A stretch of DNA of 64,000 nucleotides from Brevibacillus sp042683565 (GCF_042683565.1 NZ_JBHUJW010000006.1:124001-188000); one strand, 5' to 3'. Shown: positions 35,989 through 45,371, counted from the stretch's first letter. Numbers and translations are program-made. The notes: generated from the sequence alone by a model not told the origin.

Positions 35989-36232
35989 TTAAATAAGGAA
36001 AAGGACTACATTATCCGTCTTAACTTTCATTTTCTTTATCCATTCCCCGAAATCAATTTGTAAAATATCCTCTATTGTGAGCTTATCGGTTTTTTGTTTG
36101 TCGCGAGTTTCGATATCGTCGAGAAAGCATCAAATAGAGGCTTTCAATTCGTTCCAACTGATTGTTAATAACTTCTTCTGAGCTTTCAATTTCTAACTCG
36201 TTATTGCCACTCTTCAACTTTAACCTTGCCAT
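35989..36232 (-). pseudogene. Frameshifted small gene (about 80 codons)
   Basis: ATG 36232 opens MARLKLKSGNNELEIESSEE, a pattern common to small proteins of defence islands, and runs for 49 codons to TAA 36083. A different frame then continues protein-like sequence (FLDDIETRDKQKTDKLTIED, ILQIDFGEWIKKMKVKTDNV, VLFLI) to TAA 35989. One frameshift near 36125-36135 would restore a single protein. Either it is decayed or it uses recoding. The gap 35878-36361 holds nothing else except a terminator. Confidence 0.5.
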
Positions 36233-36315
36233 GCTATCACGCCCGTTAGACGATTTAAAAATGGTAACCTTTTATCATGATGCATAGAACTCGACATATT
36301 TCTCCAGAACAAACA

Positions 36316-36345
36316 GGTTCAGCACACTAGCATGATGCTGAACCT
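36316..36345 (-). terminator. Terminator after the helicase-nuclease gene
   Basis: GGTTCAGCA / TGCTGAACC stem located 17-46 bases beyond the helicase-nuclease stop on the minus strand; T-rich sequence follows weakly. Confidence 0.55.
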
Positions 36346-36361
36346 TGAAGCCTGACAGATT

Positions 36362-39310
36362 TCAACTTGAACTCATAACCCTTAACTTTTGACAACCAGA
36401 ACCTATGAGATAATCGTTTGCGGCAGCTAGTATTTCCGCAATCTTATTATCAAGCTTTCCTTTGGTTATCCCAGGTTGAACAATAATTATCTCGTATGAG
36501 TTGTGTTTTAAATTAGCCTGTTCAAATAGTTTGTCTAAAATCTCTTCATTACCAACGATAAATCTGTTCTGTAGTGTTCTATGTTTTAACTTATTATCTT
36601 TACGTCTTTTTAGCTTATTTTGTAAAATATTATTTCTTTGTGTCCACTGCACTGATTTAACTGCTTGTCCACAAACTTCATAAACATCCCCGACGCGATT
36701 TCCAGGGGTTAAATCTCCAGAACCTTTACAATGATAAAACTCAAAACTTAGTCTATACTGGTTGTCCTTTATAGCAATAAAGTCAGCAGTTTCGCCACTT
36801 CCATGATCGTAAAAAACCGCATCATAATTCTTTGACTTGAGGTACTCCATTAAAAAATCATGTATACTTATCTTTCCAGACTCTAAATCCCCAAACTCGG
36901 TTTGTATGTCTACATTTTGCTCGTCCCAATTAATTACTTCAATTTGCTCTGGATTGAATAAAGCAAGTGGATTCAGGCTATTTTTAAAGAGATTAACTCC
37001 GTCTAACATTGAACCATCAGCAAAATAAAAGTTTAGCGGGCGTGAGTTTAAGTAGTCCAGAAGTGGAAGTCTATATTCGGTAAAGTAATTTTTTCTTATT
37101 ACTTGAACTTGCTTTTCATCGTCAATGGCCTGGAAAAAAGTCTCCTCATTTAGTTTGAAATCTAAAGTATAATCTAATCCATCTGAGATAAAAGAAACCG
37201 ATATTTTATTTTCACTTGAGTTAGCTCTATCAATTTCAATATCAACATCTAATAATGGTACTCTTCTTGACAAACCATCATTTCCAACATAGGTTATTTC
37301 CATTGGATTTAAAAATACCTCTTTTTCCCAATTTGCAGCAATGATACCTTCAGGTATTTTTGTTGCAATCTCTCCTGTTGTTAAAAGATCGAGAGCGGAG
37401 TTGGTTGTAACCTCTTTGTTGGAAGAAGTTTTGACAGCAATTTCATGACACCACTTAATAAGGTGTGGGATTTGAGATGATGTATTGCTCCATACCTTTG
37501 AAGAGCTACTGAAACCGATAGTATTTAACTGCCCATTCTTATCAAGCCCTCGGCCAAACAAATGTCCTCTGTGATACAGACGACCATCTGTTTCTCTGAT
37601 TGCTTTATGTGCATTGCTTCCTGCAATAATTCTATAAGACTCCGTATTGCTACTTAAAACACGATTACGCATACCAACATTAAAAAATTCCGGATTCTTT
37701 AGATCTATTAGCACTTTATTTAACAAGCTTAATGGTAAGGGCTTGGGGTTACTTGATGTAAAACATTTTGCTATTTGCTCATATAACGCGTCTGTTTTTC
37801 TTGATGCACAAATGAATAGCAGCTGCGTTTTCATATCGAAATAAATCACAAACAAATCATATACAACTTTTTCAAACTTTTTGACATTAGACCATAAAGG
37901 TTTTTGCGTTTCCTTCGTAATAAAAACTACTGAGTTCAACTGTTTACTCTTTTGTTTGAAAGTTAATGTCATCGTAGTTGGAAGGATAATATCTCCATCT
38001 ATATCAAAATCACTAACCCTATATATCTTTACATGATTATAAGGATTAAGTGAATACAATGAAAGATCGTCTGCTTCCTCTTCATAAATTGCCGGAACTT
38101 CGAATTTTTCAATCTGTTCCCTAACTTCTATTTCTGCTTCCATTTTACTTTCGCTTAAGTTGGTTACCATCTTTTGCCACACAGCACCTTCCTGAAACAA
38201 CTTCGCTGTTTCAATTCTTATTTCTGAAGGTACTGCTAAAAACTTCGCTACTCCTATATTAGAGGCATTTGTCCGAGCAAATCTCCCAATAAATTGTAAA
38301 GTAATTGCTAATGATCGATGTGGTGTATGTATTGCAGCAATCTTTAAGTTAGGAAAGTCAAATCCCTCACCTAACATATCAACACAGATAATTCCATCAA
38401 TCTCTTTATTTTTCAGTTTTTCAATTGTTTTTTTAATATGCTTATATGAACAATCGCTATTTAACATTTGTAAATTTAATTTTGTATTTTTTTCATAAAT
38501 TTCCTGTAATTCCTTAGCTCTCTTTTTTGATTCGGTTCTTACCATAACATAATGTTCTAGACCAGCTTCCTTATCATCCAAAAACACTTTTTCAGTTTCT
38601 ACAGCAATTGCAATATCATTACTATCATATCCTTCTGCCTTAACAGGCATGAACTCTATATTTCCGTATACTTTGTCTTTATAAGCCTCGGACAATGAGT
38701 AATTATATACAATCCTACCTTTTATTTCTTTCCTATCTTGTCTAAAAGGTGTAGCTGTGAATAAAACCTTTTGAGCATCGGGAAAACACTTTAGTATTTC
38801 CTCCCATGTCACGGCAGGACTATGGTGTGCTTCATCAACAAGAATTAAATCAAAAAACCCTTCAGGTGGCTTGGCAATATTTTCAAAAGCAGGACTAATA
38901 CTTTTTGGTGTTGATACAATTACATCGTATTCTCGAATTGCATCCCAACCAGAAGAATCACTAATTATGTTTACAACCTCTGACACTTTCGGTTTGTGCA
39001 CCTCTTGATCTAGAACCCCAATTTTTTTCAGTACATCCAGGTTACTGAAATCTTCAGCAATTTGATTCCTAACCAGTCGGCTTGGAGTAATAACTAAAAC
39101 TCTGGTCGCTCTTTGAACAAAAGCAGTCATCATTAATACTGCTGTCTTTCCTGCGCCAGTAGGCATAACAACAATTGCAGGTTCATTCCTAAGTGTAAAA
39201 TGAGATGCAATAGCGTGTATCGCTCCGAGTTGAGCTCTCCGCAAACCAAACCTATCCTCACTTGCAACTGGATAACGAAGGGAATTATAACAATTACTAA
39301 AGTAACTCAT
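36362..39310 (-). CDS. SF2 helicase with C-terminal PD-(D/E)XK nuclease
   Basis: The 982-residue protein begins at ATG 39310 (GGGAGGTAAA upstream). The N-terminal helicase has Walker A MPTGAGKTAV (about residues 49-58), ILVDEAHHSP (about 158), LFTATPFRQD (about 190) and motif VI FIGRFART (about 345). The middle 400 residues are unassigned. The C-terminus shows a Mrr-like nuclease: YDAVFYDHGSGETADFIAI then LSFEFYHCKGSG, giving D...E-x-x-x-K. It resembles type I/III-like restriction motors or stand-alone helicase-nuclease defence proteins. It is followed upstream on the same strand by a membrane protein and a methylase, so a multi-gene restriction-like operon is possible. Confidence 0.85.
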   Translation of the reverse strand: MSYFSNCYNSLRYPVASEDRFGLRRAQLGAIHAIASHFTLRNEPAIVVMPTGAGKTAVLMMTAFVQRATRVLVITPSRLVRNQIAEDFSNLDVLKKIGVLDQEVHKPKVSEVVNIISDSSGWDAIREYDVIVSTPKSISPAFENIAKPPEGFFDLILVDEAHHSPAVTWEEILKCFPDAQKVLFTATPFRQDRKEIKGRIVYNYSLSEAYKDKVYGNIEFMPVKAEGYDSNDIAIAVETEKVFLDDKEAGLEHYVMVRTESKKRAKELQEIYEKNTKLNLQMLNSDCSYKHIKKTIEKLKNKEIDGIICVDMLGEGFDFPNLKIAAIHTPHRSLAITLQFIGRFARTNASNIGVAKFLAVPSEIRIETAKLFQEGAVWQKMVTNLSESKMEAEIEVREQIEKFEVPAIYEEEADDLSLYSLNPYNHVKIYRVSDFDIDGDIILPTTMTLTFKQKSKQLNSVVFITKETQKPLWSNVKKFEKVVYDLFVIYFDMKTQLLFICASRKTDALYEQIAKCFTSSNPKPLPLSLLNKVLIDLKNPEFFNVGMRNRVLSSNTESYRIIAGSNAHKAIRETDGRLYHRGHLFGRGLDKNGQLNTIGFSSSSKVWSNTSSQIPHLIKWCHEIAVKTSSNKEVTTNSALDLLTTGEIATKIPEGIIAANWEKEVFLNPMEITYVGNDGLSRRVPLLDVDIEIDRANSSENKISVSFISDGLDYTLDFKLNEETFFQAIDDEKQVQVIRKNYFTEYRLPLLDYLNSRPLNFYFADGSMLDGVNLFKNSLNPLALFNPEQIEVINWDEQNVDIQTEFGDLESGKISIHDFLMEYLKSKNYDAVFYDHGSGETADFIAIKDNQYRLSFEFYHCKGSGDLTPGNRVGDVYEVCGQAVKSVQWTQRNNILQNKLKRRKDNKLKHRTLQNRFIVGNEEILDKLFEQANLKHNSYEIIIVQPGITKGKLDNKIAEILAAANDYLIGSGCQKLRVMSSS

Positions 39311-39430
39311 TTTACCTCCCTAACAGATATTTATGAGATATAATGCTCCTGCTCAAAATTCTTGACCACCGTATTACATTATTTTGAATTACAACTGTTT
39401 TGCAAAAGATTGCACATTATTTTATCTCCA

Positions 39431-40291
39431 TTATGATTTTTTATCACACTCTGTGTACTCTTTCTGATACATTTCAGGAACCTTTATTTTTTCTTTTACC
39501 CATTTAGGTTGATTTCCGAGCCATTTATCATAGAAACTAAACACTTTAGGAAACCTCTTTAAAAAAAATTTCCCAATTACACTTTTCTTACTGTCTAATT
39601 TTGTCATAGATAAATAATGACTAGCAATAATGCTCATTAGAGCCCATATTACTATAGAAAATAGAGTTACCATAATTGCAATTTGAATACTTCCATTAGG
39701 GATGAGATCTGTATCCACAAATAAATCATAGATTGTAAAATATAAAATGAATGCAGATACAATTACAATAAATACAGAGATCTCATATAAAAATCTTATC
39801 ATTTCTTGAACAATTCTGAGTAATGAGTTCCCTTTCCAAATCGAACGCATCCATCTGAAGTCACGATATACAAGATCATAATTAGCATAATATTCGTTCT
39901 CTAACATGGTATAGAAACCTTCAAACTTGTACCAAAAACTTTTCCACTTTTCGGTCTCTCGATCCTTTAAAAAGCCAATGAATTCTTCTTCCATTTCATA
40001 AAACCATGAAAGCATAAACCTGTTAGCTAGTTTAAACACGTTCGATGTTGAATCAGTATATTTTTCAAAAAAACTTTTCAGTAACTCTTCCCGTTGTTCT
40101 GAACTTTCTTCTCGCTTTATTTTTTTTAGTTCATGAAACATCGGACTACAAATATCTTTGAGATTTTCCTGAGCATGACTATAGAGTCTCTCAAATTTCT
40201 TCGTTCTAATACCCACAATATATCCAAGTGTAGCAGTGACAAAGGACAGTACAATTGGTAGATACGGTTGCATCTCGACAAATGAAAGCAA
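39431..40291 (-). CDS. Membrane protein of unknown function (286 aa)
   Basis: The protein has one N-terminal helix (YLPIVLSFVTATLGYIVGI), a 150-residue mostly helical cytoplasmic domain and two further helices (ISVFIVIVSAFILYFTIY and IQIAIMVTLFSIVIWALMSI). The start is TTG 40291 with AAGGTGTGA upstream. Such helix-plus-cytoplasmic-domain proteins often act as membrane effectors or anchors in defence loci. No enzymatic motif is visible. It lies 120 bases upstream of the helicase-nuclease gene on the same strand. Confidence 0.65.
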   Translation of the reverse strand: MLSFVEMQPYLPIVLSFVTATLGYIVGIRTKKFERLYSHAQENLKDICSPMFHELKKIKREESSEQREELLKSFFEKYTDSTSNVFKLANRFMLSWFYEMEEEFIGFLKDRETEKWKSFWYKFEGFYTMLENEYYANYDLVYRDFRWMRSIWKGNSLLRIVQEMIRFLYEISVFIVIVSAFILYFTIYDLFVDTDLIPNGSIQIAIMVTLFSIVIWALMSIIASHYLSMTKLDSKKSVIGKFFLKRFPKVFSFYDKWLGNQPKWVKEKIKVPEMYQKEYTECDKKS

Positions 40292-40325
40292 GTAATAATC
40301 ACACCTTTTAGCTATTTTGTCAAAA

Positions 40326-40469
40326 TTACTTTCTCTTACTCTTTGCTTGAGCTAAAACCGAGCCAGCAAGTGATTTTGAAGTAGTACTTGAACGTGAGTT
40401 CTTCAAAACTTTAGCTGCTTTTGTAGCCATTTTAGGACTACTTACCTTTCGACTACTACTTTTAGCCAT
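40326..40469 (-). CDS. Small basic Lys/Ser-rich protein (47 aa)
   Basis: ATG 40469 after GCGGGG opens MAKSSSRKVSSPKMATKAAK, continuing VLKNSRSSTTSKSLAGSVLA and ending QAKSKRK. It is a very basic, disordered protein of a type widespread in mobile elements of Gram-positive bacteria, function unknown; DNA binding is possible. It directly precedes the membrane protein gene (34 bases) on the same strand. Confidence 0.7.
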   Translation of the reverse strand: MAKSSSRKVSSPKMATKAAKVLKNSRSSTTSKSLAGSVLAQAKSKRK

Positions 40470-41050
40470 CATCATCCCCGCTTTCATAAGACTGAAAAAC
40501 CATTACAAACACCCGTTCTATGAAAAATTTACCACATCCATATTTTGTGTGTCAAATATTACTTAACACAATATATAGTATTTTATCCCTAAACTCGTTT
40601 AGTGTTAGCTCAAGAACAAAAAAGAAGCTGTCCCAAAAGGGTAATCCCGAATGGCTAAATCCTAAAAACGAACAAAAAAAACATCCCGTTTCACTATCAA
40701 AAGTGGGGCGGGATGCTTATATGCTGTGAAAGTGGGGACCCAAAAATCAGATAATGACTTATGGGACAGCCCCTAAGCTAGATGTAAATTACTGTTTCGT
40801 CTAAATCCTTTTTCAAAAGCAAGTCAATCTCGTTTCCAATTATGTAAGTATATAGACTCTGTTTCTATATACCCAATTTCTGAAAATCTAGCTAGTATTA
40901 CACTCATTAGAATAACCTTTACATCTCCTAATGAACTTTCCTAATCCTTTTTCTAGATGAGGAATGACAACAGTGCAGATTGTTATGGCTATCCCACCAT
41001 CAAAAGGAGTCCTCTCCATAAAATATTAAGAGAGCTTAAAATATTGCTAT
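40470..41050. other. Intergenic gap with a MITE-like element
   Basis: No gene is supported here. The outer structure GCTGTCCCA (40625-40633) / TGGGACAGC (40762-40770) delimits a MITE-like unit; the remaining bases (40780-41050) are AT-rich with nothing recognisable. Confidence 0.5.
40625..40770. mobile_element. MITE-like element with IS1182-type ends
   Basis: About 146 bp bounded by inverted GCTGTCCCA-AAAG and CTTA-TGGGACAGC, the terminal sequence typical of IS1182-family elements. Inside is a hairpin, CATCCCG...CGGGATG (40681-40714), but no coding capacity. It probably derives from an IS1182 by internal deletion. Target duplications were not clear. Confidence 0.5.
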
Positions 41051-42271
41051 CTATTTTTCAAAAATATCTAGTTGTTGAGCTTTGTTATCGTTCTTTTTTT
41101 TATTTAGAGTTTCGGGTAGCCAATGACCATTCTTCTCTCTCAACCTTCTGGCCTCTTCGGTAAAAAGCTTATTAGTACTTAGCCTAATTTTATCAAGATA
41201 TTCTCTGTGATATTGGATGTCTTGAAATCTATTAATGATTGTGTTGATTGGACCAATTTCACAGCCAATCCAGTTCCTACCTAATAACTCGCTTGTGATA
41301 TAGGTTGTTCCACTTCCACCAAACGGGTCAAAGACTAAGTCCCCTTCGTTACTAGCCAAACTGATAATTCGATCAAGCAACTTTAGAGATAATTCATTAC
41401 TTTCTCTAGTCTTGTACTTACTATGTCTCACTGGCGGTATATCATACCATACGTCAGACAGATTGATACCATTAATATTTAACTTATCCTTGTACCCACC
41501 GTAGTCCCTATAATCTCCCCCGCAATGTCTACATATTTCCAGGGGGAGCCTTTGGGTGTTAAAGGTGGATGGTTTCTCTCCCTTTGTATAGTAAAGCAGG
41601 GAGTAATGAGAAGGATATAATCTGTTTTGTATTGGTAGTCTATATTTAATGTCAACAGCTATCCAATGCCTAAATGTAAGGTGTCTGTTAAGGATTTCCG
41701 AAATGTACGTATTCCAAATTGGCAAGTTCCAAACGAAAAATGATCCACCCTCTTTTAAGAGATTGACGCAGCTTAATACCCATTCTTCTGTCCAATCTAA
41801 GTATTCCATTTTACTTAGTTTGTCGTTTATTCCTGATTCATAGGATTTATTTAGATTAAAAGGAGGATCTGCAAAAATTAGATCAACTGATTCTTTCGGC
41901 AACGTACGCATGAGTTGCAAACAATCAGCTTGGTACAATTTCCCTAATTCAGTTTGAAAACAAGGTTTAATTGAAAAGTTATCTTGCAATTCACGAGGAT
42001 AGTCGTTTCCTAATAACTGGGATATTTCGGAAGCTTTATCTCCGAGTATAGAAATGATTTTTCTGTCGAGTATACCTAACTTTAGCTTAAACTCTAGCTC
42101 AGTAAGACCAGAGGATTGCAAAATCTTTTGAAGATCATCTTCTGCAGGCAATATTAGCTCTTCAGAGTAGTATTTTAATTTCTTTACAGACACTCCCGAT
42201 TTCCTTGCAAATTCCTTTAACTCCAAGTCATTATTAACTCCTAATATTTCGTATAGTCTATTCTTCTTCAT
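41051..42271 (-). CDS. DNA methyltransferase, beta-class (DPPF)
   Basis: The 406-residue protein starts at ATG 42271 (GGAGGTACT upstream). Catalytic motif IV, DLIFADPPFNLN, is at about residues 129-140 and the SAM motif I, FDPFGGSGTT, near 317-326. The order IV then I places it in the beta class of amino-methyltransferases (N6-adenine or N4-cytosine). The N-terminal 90 residues form a helical extension with a helix-turn-helix look (ELKEFARKSGVSVKKLKYYS) that may bind its own promoter or contribute to recognition. It diverges from a BglII-like endonuclease gene, so it is the protecting methylase of a type II system. Confidence 0.9.
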   Translation of the reverse strand: MKKNRLYEILGVNNDLELKEFARKSGVSVKKLKYYSEELILPAEDDLQKILQSSGLTELEFKLKLGILDRKIISILGDKASEISQLLGNDYPRELQDNFSIKPCFQTELGKLYQADCLQLMRTLPKESVDLIFADPPFNLNKSYESGINDKLSKMEYLDWTEEWVLSCVNLLKEGGSFFVWNLPIWNTYISEILNRHLTFRHWIAVDIKYRLPIQNRLYPSHYSLLYYTKGEKPSTFNTQRLPLEICRHCGGDYRDYGGYKDKLNINGINLSDVWYDIPPVRHSKYKTRESNELSLKLLDRIISLASNEGDLVFDPFGGSGTTYITSELLGRNWIGCEIGPINTIINRFQDIQYHREYLDKIRLSTNKLFTEEARRLREKNGHWLPETLNKKKNDNKAQQLDIFEK

Positions 42272-42342
42272 AGTAGTACCTCCACTCTTATCATAACATA
42301 AACGAATAGCAGATCTTTGTTAATGCGCCCCAAAAATAAATG

Positions 42343-42371
42343 TTGACAAATACAAATATCACATTTATGAT
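42343..42371 (+). promoter_or_regulatory. Sigma-A promoter of the endonuclease operon
   Basis: A perfect -35 TTGACA (42343-42348), 17-bp spacer and TATGAT (42366-42371) lie 54 bases before the endonuclease ATG. This 153-bp divergent region is the likely control point between methylase and nuclease. Confidence 0.75.
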
Positions 42372-42424
42372 GAGATCCAGATGGCAATACATCCCATGTG
42401 GATCACAAAAAAGGGGACATTCTA

Positions 42425-43024
42425 ATGAAATTGAAACAATTTGTACAGCTTGTTGACATCGGCCAGAGTAGCCAAAAGATTGGTTCGATTCTGGAAGTAA
42501 TTGAGGAAGCTATCGTGAAAATGGAGAATCCTGTTGGTTCTGGTCAGTTCTTGCTTTATGGTGAAAAGAAAGCTAATGGAGTAAAGCCCATCAAAGATAC
42601 TTTTTTACAGTATCTTCTACAAAAAGACTGGCTGCTTGAATACAGGCTTGATGTTGGCGTAACCAATACTAAACCGGGACCTATTGATGCTGTTTTTCCT
42701 GTAGGTGACAAATTCTTTGCAGTAGAGTGGGAGACTGGAAACATCAGTTCATCCCATAGAGCAATTAACAAGATTGTTACTGGGATTCTAAATGGAAAAC
42801 TAATTGGAGGTGTCCTAATCCTTCCTTCCCGTGAGATGTATGAATTTTTGACTGACAGGGTAGGGAATTTCAGAGAACTTAGCCCCTATTTCAATGTCTG
42901 GTCAAAAGCCCGATATGATGTTACTGAAGGATTTGTCGGGGTCATTGAGATTGAACACGATGGAGTAACTAATGATGAAAAATTCAAACTGACTAAGGGA
43001 ACAGACGGTAGAGCATTAGTATAG
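42425..43024 (+). CDS. BglII/BamHI-family type II restriction endonuclease
   Basis: I choose ATG 42425 (AAAAAGGGGAC upstream), giving 199 residues, about the usual size (BglII is 223). The catalytic core is visible: PID88 in GPIDAVF and the E101-W-E103 pair in FFAVEWETGNISSSHRAINK, the ExE variant of the PD-(D/E)XK motif used by BamHI/BglII relatives. A conserved VLILPSREMYEFLTDRVGN follows. It would cut unmethylated DNA at a short palindrome (relatives cut AGATCT or GGATCC), and it is divergent from a beta-class methylase. The PLD gene 34 bases downstream is co-transcribed, an unusual third component. Confidence 0.88.
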   Translation: MKLKQFVQLVDIGQSSQKIGSILEVIEEAIVKMENPVGSGQFLLYGEKKANGVKPIKDTFLQYLLQKDWLLEYRLDVGVTNTKPGPIDAVFPVGDKFFAVEWETGNISSSHRAINKIVTGILNGKLIGGVLILPSREMYEFLTDRVGNFRELSPYFNVWSKARYDVTEGFVGVIEIEHDGVTNDEKFKLTKGTDGRALV

Positions 43025-43058
43025 TTGGTACAACAAACATATCCTTGGGGGAATACTT

Positions 43059-44168
43059 ATGGCAAAAGAAGTTATATCTTTTGGTAAAATCGAACTAATC
43101 ACAACTAGAGGGGAACTGGGCTATCAAGAGGTCATAGATGATTTTCCAAATGCAAAGTTTATTTTTGTAGCGACTTACAACATCTCTGAAAAACGTGACG
43201 AGTTGAACAATTTACTTCAAAAATATTCAACGACTGCAGATATCAGGGTAGTTACGAATATTCCTAGTCGCTTTGATAAGTACTATGACCCAAAGGAAAA
43301 GCCGAAATTTGGTAAGACACCTCGAGAGAAGGCAAGAGACAGTATTGAGAATTATACAGAGAAGTTGAATCCCGAGAAATACGAGGGGCTAAAGACTTTC
43401 TTCCATTTCCAGAATCATTCAAAGATTGTCTTAACAGATAATATTGCATACATTGGATCGGCAAACTACTCTCCAGAAAGTCGTGATAGTCGTGAAACCG
43501 GGGTATTATTTAAAGACCCAGAAATGGTGAAGGCAATTATCGATGTCCTTGTACCTTTAATTGAAGGCGAAGGGATTCAATACTTCGGTGATAATAAAAT
43601 AAACGAATTAAAAATCGTATTCTCATTGCTTTTAACACAGTTGAATAGGGCCATGGATACTCTCCATGAGGAGATGTTTAATTATGGAGGGTATATTGAT
43701 GAATTTGAATTCTATAATGCAAATGATCCAGGACTTTCGAAACAGTCAATGTCGGGCTTACTTGATGTACTGAGCGATATTGAAGGTGAAGTTGAATCAC
43801 TAAAAAGCGAAGGACTCGAAAAATTATCAAGACTTATTGATGACGATATCATAGAATCCATGCGAGAACTTCTTGAGGATGAACGTCCGATGGACAACGT
43901 TGCCCAATTTAATCGTTCTGGATTCGTCGATACCACCTTAGCCGAAAGAATGAATCAACGAATGTATGATAGTGAAGAGCTTGAAGATTTAATGGAAGTT
44001 TTACAGAGTGAAGCATTCGAACATCATCGAGAATTGGCAGAGGAGGCTGAAGACGATGTTCGAGAGTTGTTTAGTTTGGCAGAAAGACTTAAAGAGAAAT
44101 TGGTAGAGATTATTGATGGACTTGCACAGCTGGATGCTGAACAGTCAAGAATTGATAATACTAAGTAA
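43059..44168 (+). CDS. PLD-family nuclease-like protein with acidic helical tail
   Basis: The 369-residue protein starts at ATG 43059 (GGGGGAAT upstream). Residues about 1-180 contain one PLD active-site repeat: HFQNHSKIVLTD then YIGSANYSPESRDSRETG (H-x-K...S-x-N). PLD nucleases with one HKD site dimerise to form the active centre. Residues 200-369 are acidic and helical (SDIEGEVESLKSEGLEKL, EEAEDDVRELFSLAERLKEK), suggesting a coiled-coil oligomerisation or partner-binding region. It follows the BglII-like gene and precedes a HEPN-type gene, so it is probably part of the same restriction or abortive module. Confidence 0.8.
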   Translation: MAKEVISFGKIELITTRGELGYQEVIDDFPNAKFIFVATYNISEKRDELNNLLQKYSTTADIRVVTNIPSRFDKYYDPKEKPKFGKTPREKARDSIENYTEKLNPEKYEGLKTFFHFQNHSKIVLTDNIAYIGSANYSPESRDSRETGVLFKDPEMVKAIIDVLVPLIEGEGIQYFGDNKINELKIVFSLLLTQLNRAMDTLHEEMFNYGGYIDEFEFYNANDPGLSKQSMSGLLDVLSDIEGEVESLKSEGLEKLSRLIDDDIIESMRELLEDERPMDNVAQFNRSGFVDTTLAERMNQRMYDSEELEDLMEVLQSEAFEHHRELAEEAEDDVRELFSLAERLKEKLVEIIDGLAQLDAEQSRIDNTK

Positions 44169-44177
44169 AATCAACAA

Positions 44178-44208
44178 GGTAATGGACAGACTATGACTGC
44201 CCATTACC
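44178..44208 (+). terminator. Terminator after the PLD gene
   Basis: GGTAATGG / CCATTACC stem with the inner CAG...CTG pairs, followed by TTAATTG; the T run is weak. It splits the nuclease pair from the HEPN-like gene. Confidence 0.6.
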
Positions 44209-44309
44209 TTAATTGATTCTAGATTGGTTTCGTATGCCTTGACAGACAACGCGGAGATCCATATTAAGAGCAAGTTTTTAGTATTAATAATGAGGAGGAT
44301 TAGATTTAA

Positions 44310-45371
44310 ATGGAAGATAACAACTTCATCACTGACATAGAATACTTCAACATCCACTTCAAACCAGTGTGCGATCATAAAGGCATTAATGCGAAGAGAC
44401 TCTTGCAGTTCAAAATTGCTCTTCCATTTTTCTTGCCAGTAAATGAACGTACAATTTTTAGTTTCTTACATGAAGATAATAACAGCAAGGCTCTTATAGC
44501 TTTTAACATTGAATCTTTCACTCGTATGGAACAGGTCGTAACCACCTCTTTGGAACATGCTATCACCCTGCCCAAAAGATATTCGTTCGTGGAAGTCGCA
44601 TACATAACGAGTGAGGAGCATAATTTTGAGAGTGACTGGAAGAGTCAAGTATTTGAAATGGCTTTCAAAAAGCTTAATGACCTCATTGTTAGCTTTTTAA
44701 TTGTTACTAAGTACAGCAGTATTTACAGAGTTAACTTGGCTATGCTAGAGCCCACAACTCTTATGAGACTCCTGTCTATACCGGATGGAAATGTTTTAAA
44801 TGAAGCTTTATACATGCTTAATATGAATGTTCCAACTGATGAGAATCTTATTAACGAAGAACAGTCTAGTCTGATCGCATGGTACACACATAACGTAGTA
44901 GGTAAAGAAATAAACCCCTTTATTACTGCTGAAGAGCTTATGCTGTCTTCGTTTAGACTACGAGATTCTGGTGCATATAAAGAAGCTGTAATGTTAGCTC
45001 AAGCTTCCGTTGAAAGCTTCTTACGTAGCATTCATAAATGCTGCTTAATTGAAGAAGGAAAGTCCGCTCAAGAAATTGAAAATATTCTCGAAGATACACC
45101 GTTTATATCACTAATCCGACGAGAACTTCCGCAAAAAATCGGGGGTAATTGGAGCCAAACAAGCGGAGTGATAGCAGATTATCTTGAAAACACATATAAA
45201 GTCCGAAATAGAACTGCTCATGGGGGCTTTAATCCTGGATATGACGATACCCAACAAGCGATTATCGCTGCCAATGCTGTCAGACACCATGTATTGAGTA
45301 TATTAAAAGCTAAACCAAGTTCCTTTCAATTCTTACTTAAGTATTTCGAAAGTCCACGTTTGCCAAAATAG
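44310..45371 (+). CDS. HEPN-domain protein (candidate RNase)
   Basis: The 353-residue protein starts at ATG 44310 (GAGGAGGATT upstream). The C-terminal domain (about residues 210-335) is HEPN-like: SGAYKEAVMLAQASVESFL in helix 1 and the RN-x3-H motif in KVRNRTAHGG. The N-terminal 200 residues are mixed alpha/beta (EDNNFITDIEYFNIHFKPVC onward) and of unknown type. HEPN domains commonly supply ribonuclease activity in toxins and abortive infection. It is preceded by the methylase/nuclease/PLD group and followed by the structured small-peptide locus. Role inferred. Confidence 0.7.
   Translation: MEDNNFITDIEYFNIHFKPVCDHKGINAKRLLQFKIALPFFLPVNERTIFSFLHEDNNSKALIAFNIESFTRMEQVVTTSLEHAITLPKRYSFVEVAYITSEEHNFESDWKSQVFEMAFKKLNDLIVSFLIVTKYSSIYRVNLAMLEPTTLMRLLSIPDGNVLNEALYMLNMNVPTDENLINEEQSSLIAWYTHNVVGKEINPFITAEELMLSSFRLRDSGAYKEAVMLAQASVESFLRSIHKCCLIEEGKSAQEIENILEDTPFISLIRRELPQKIGGNWSQTSGVIADYLENTYKVRNRTAHGGFNPGYDDTQQAIIAANAVRHHVLSILKAKPSSFQFLLKYFESPRLPK

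Noticed and set aside
39325..39350. Possible att site TTTATGAGATATAATGCTCC
   Set aside because: Too many mismatches in the core compared with the bounding copies.
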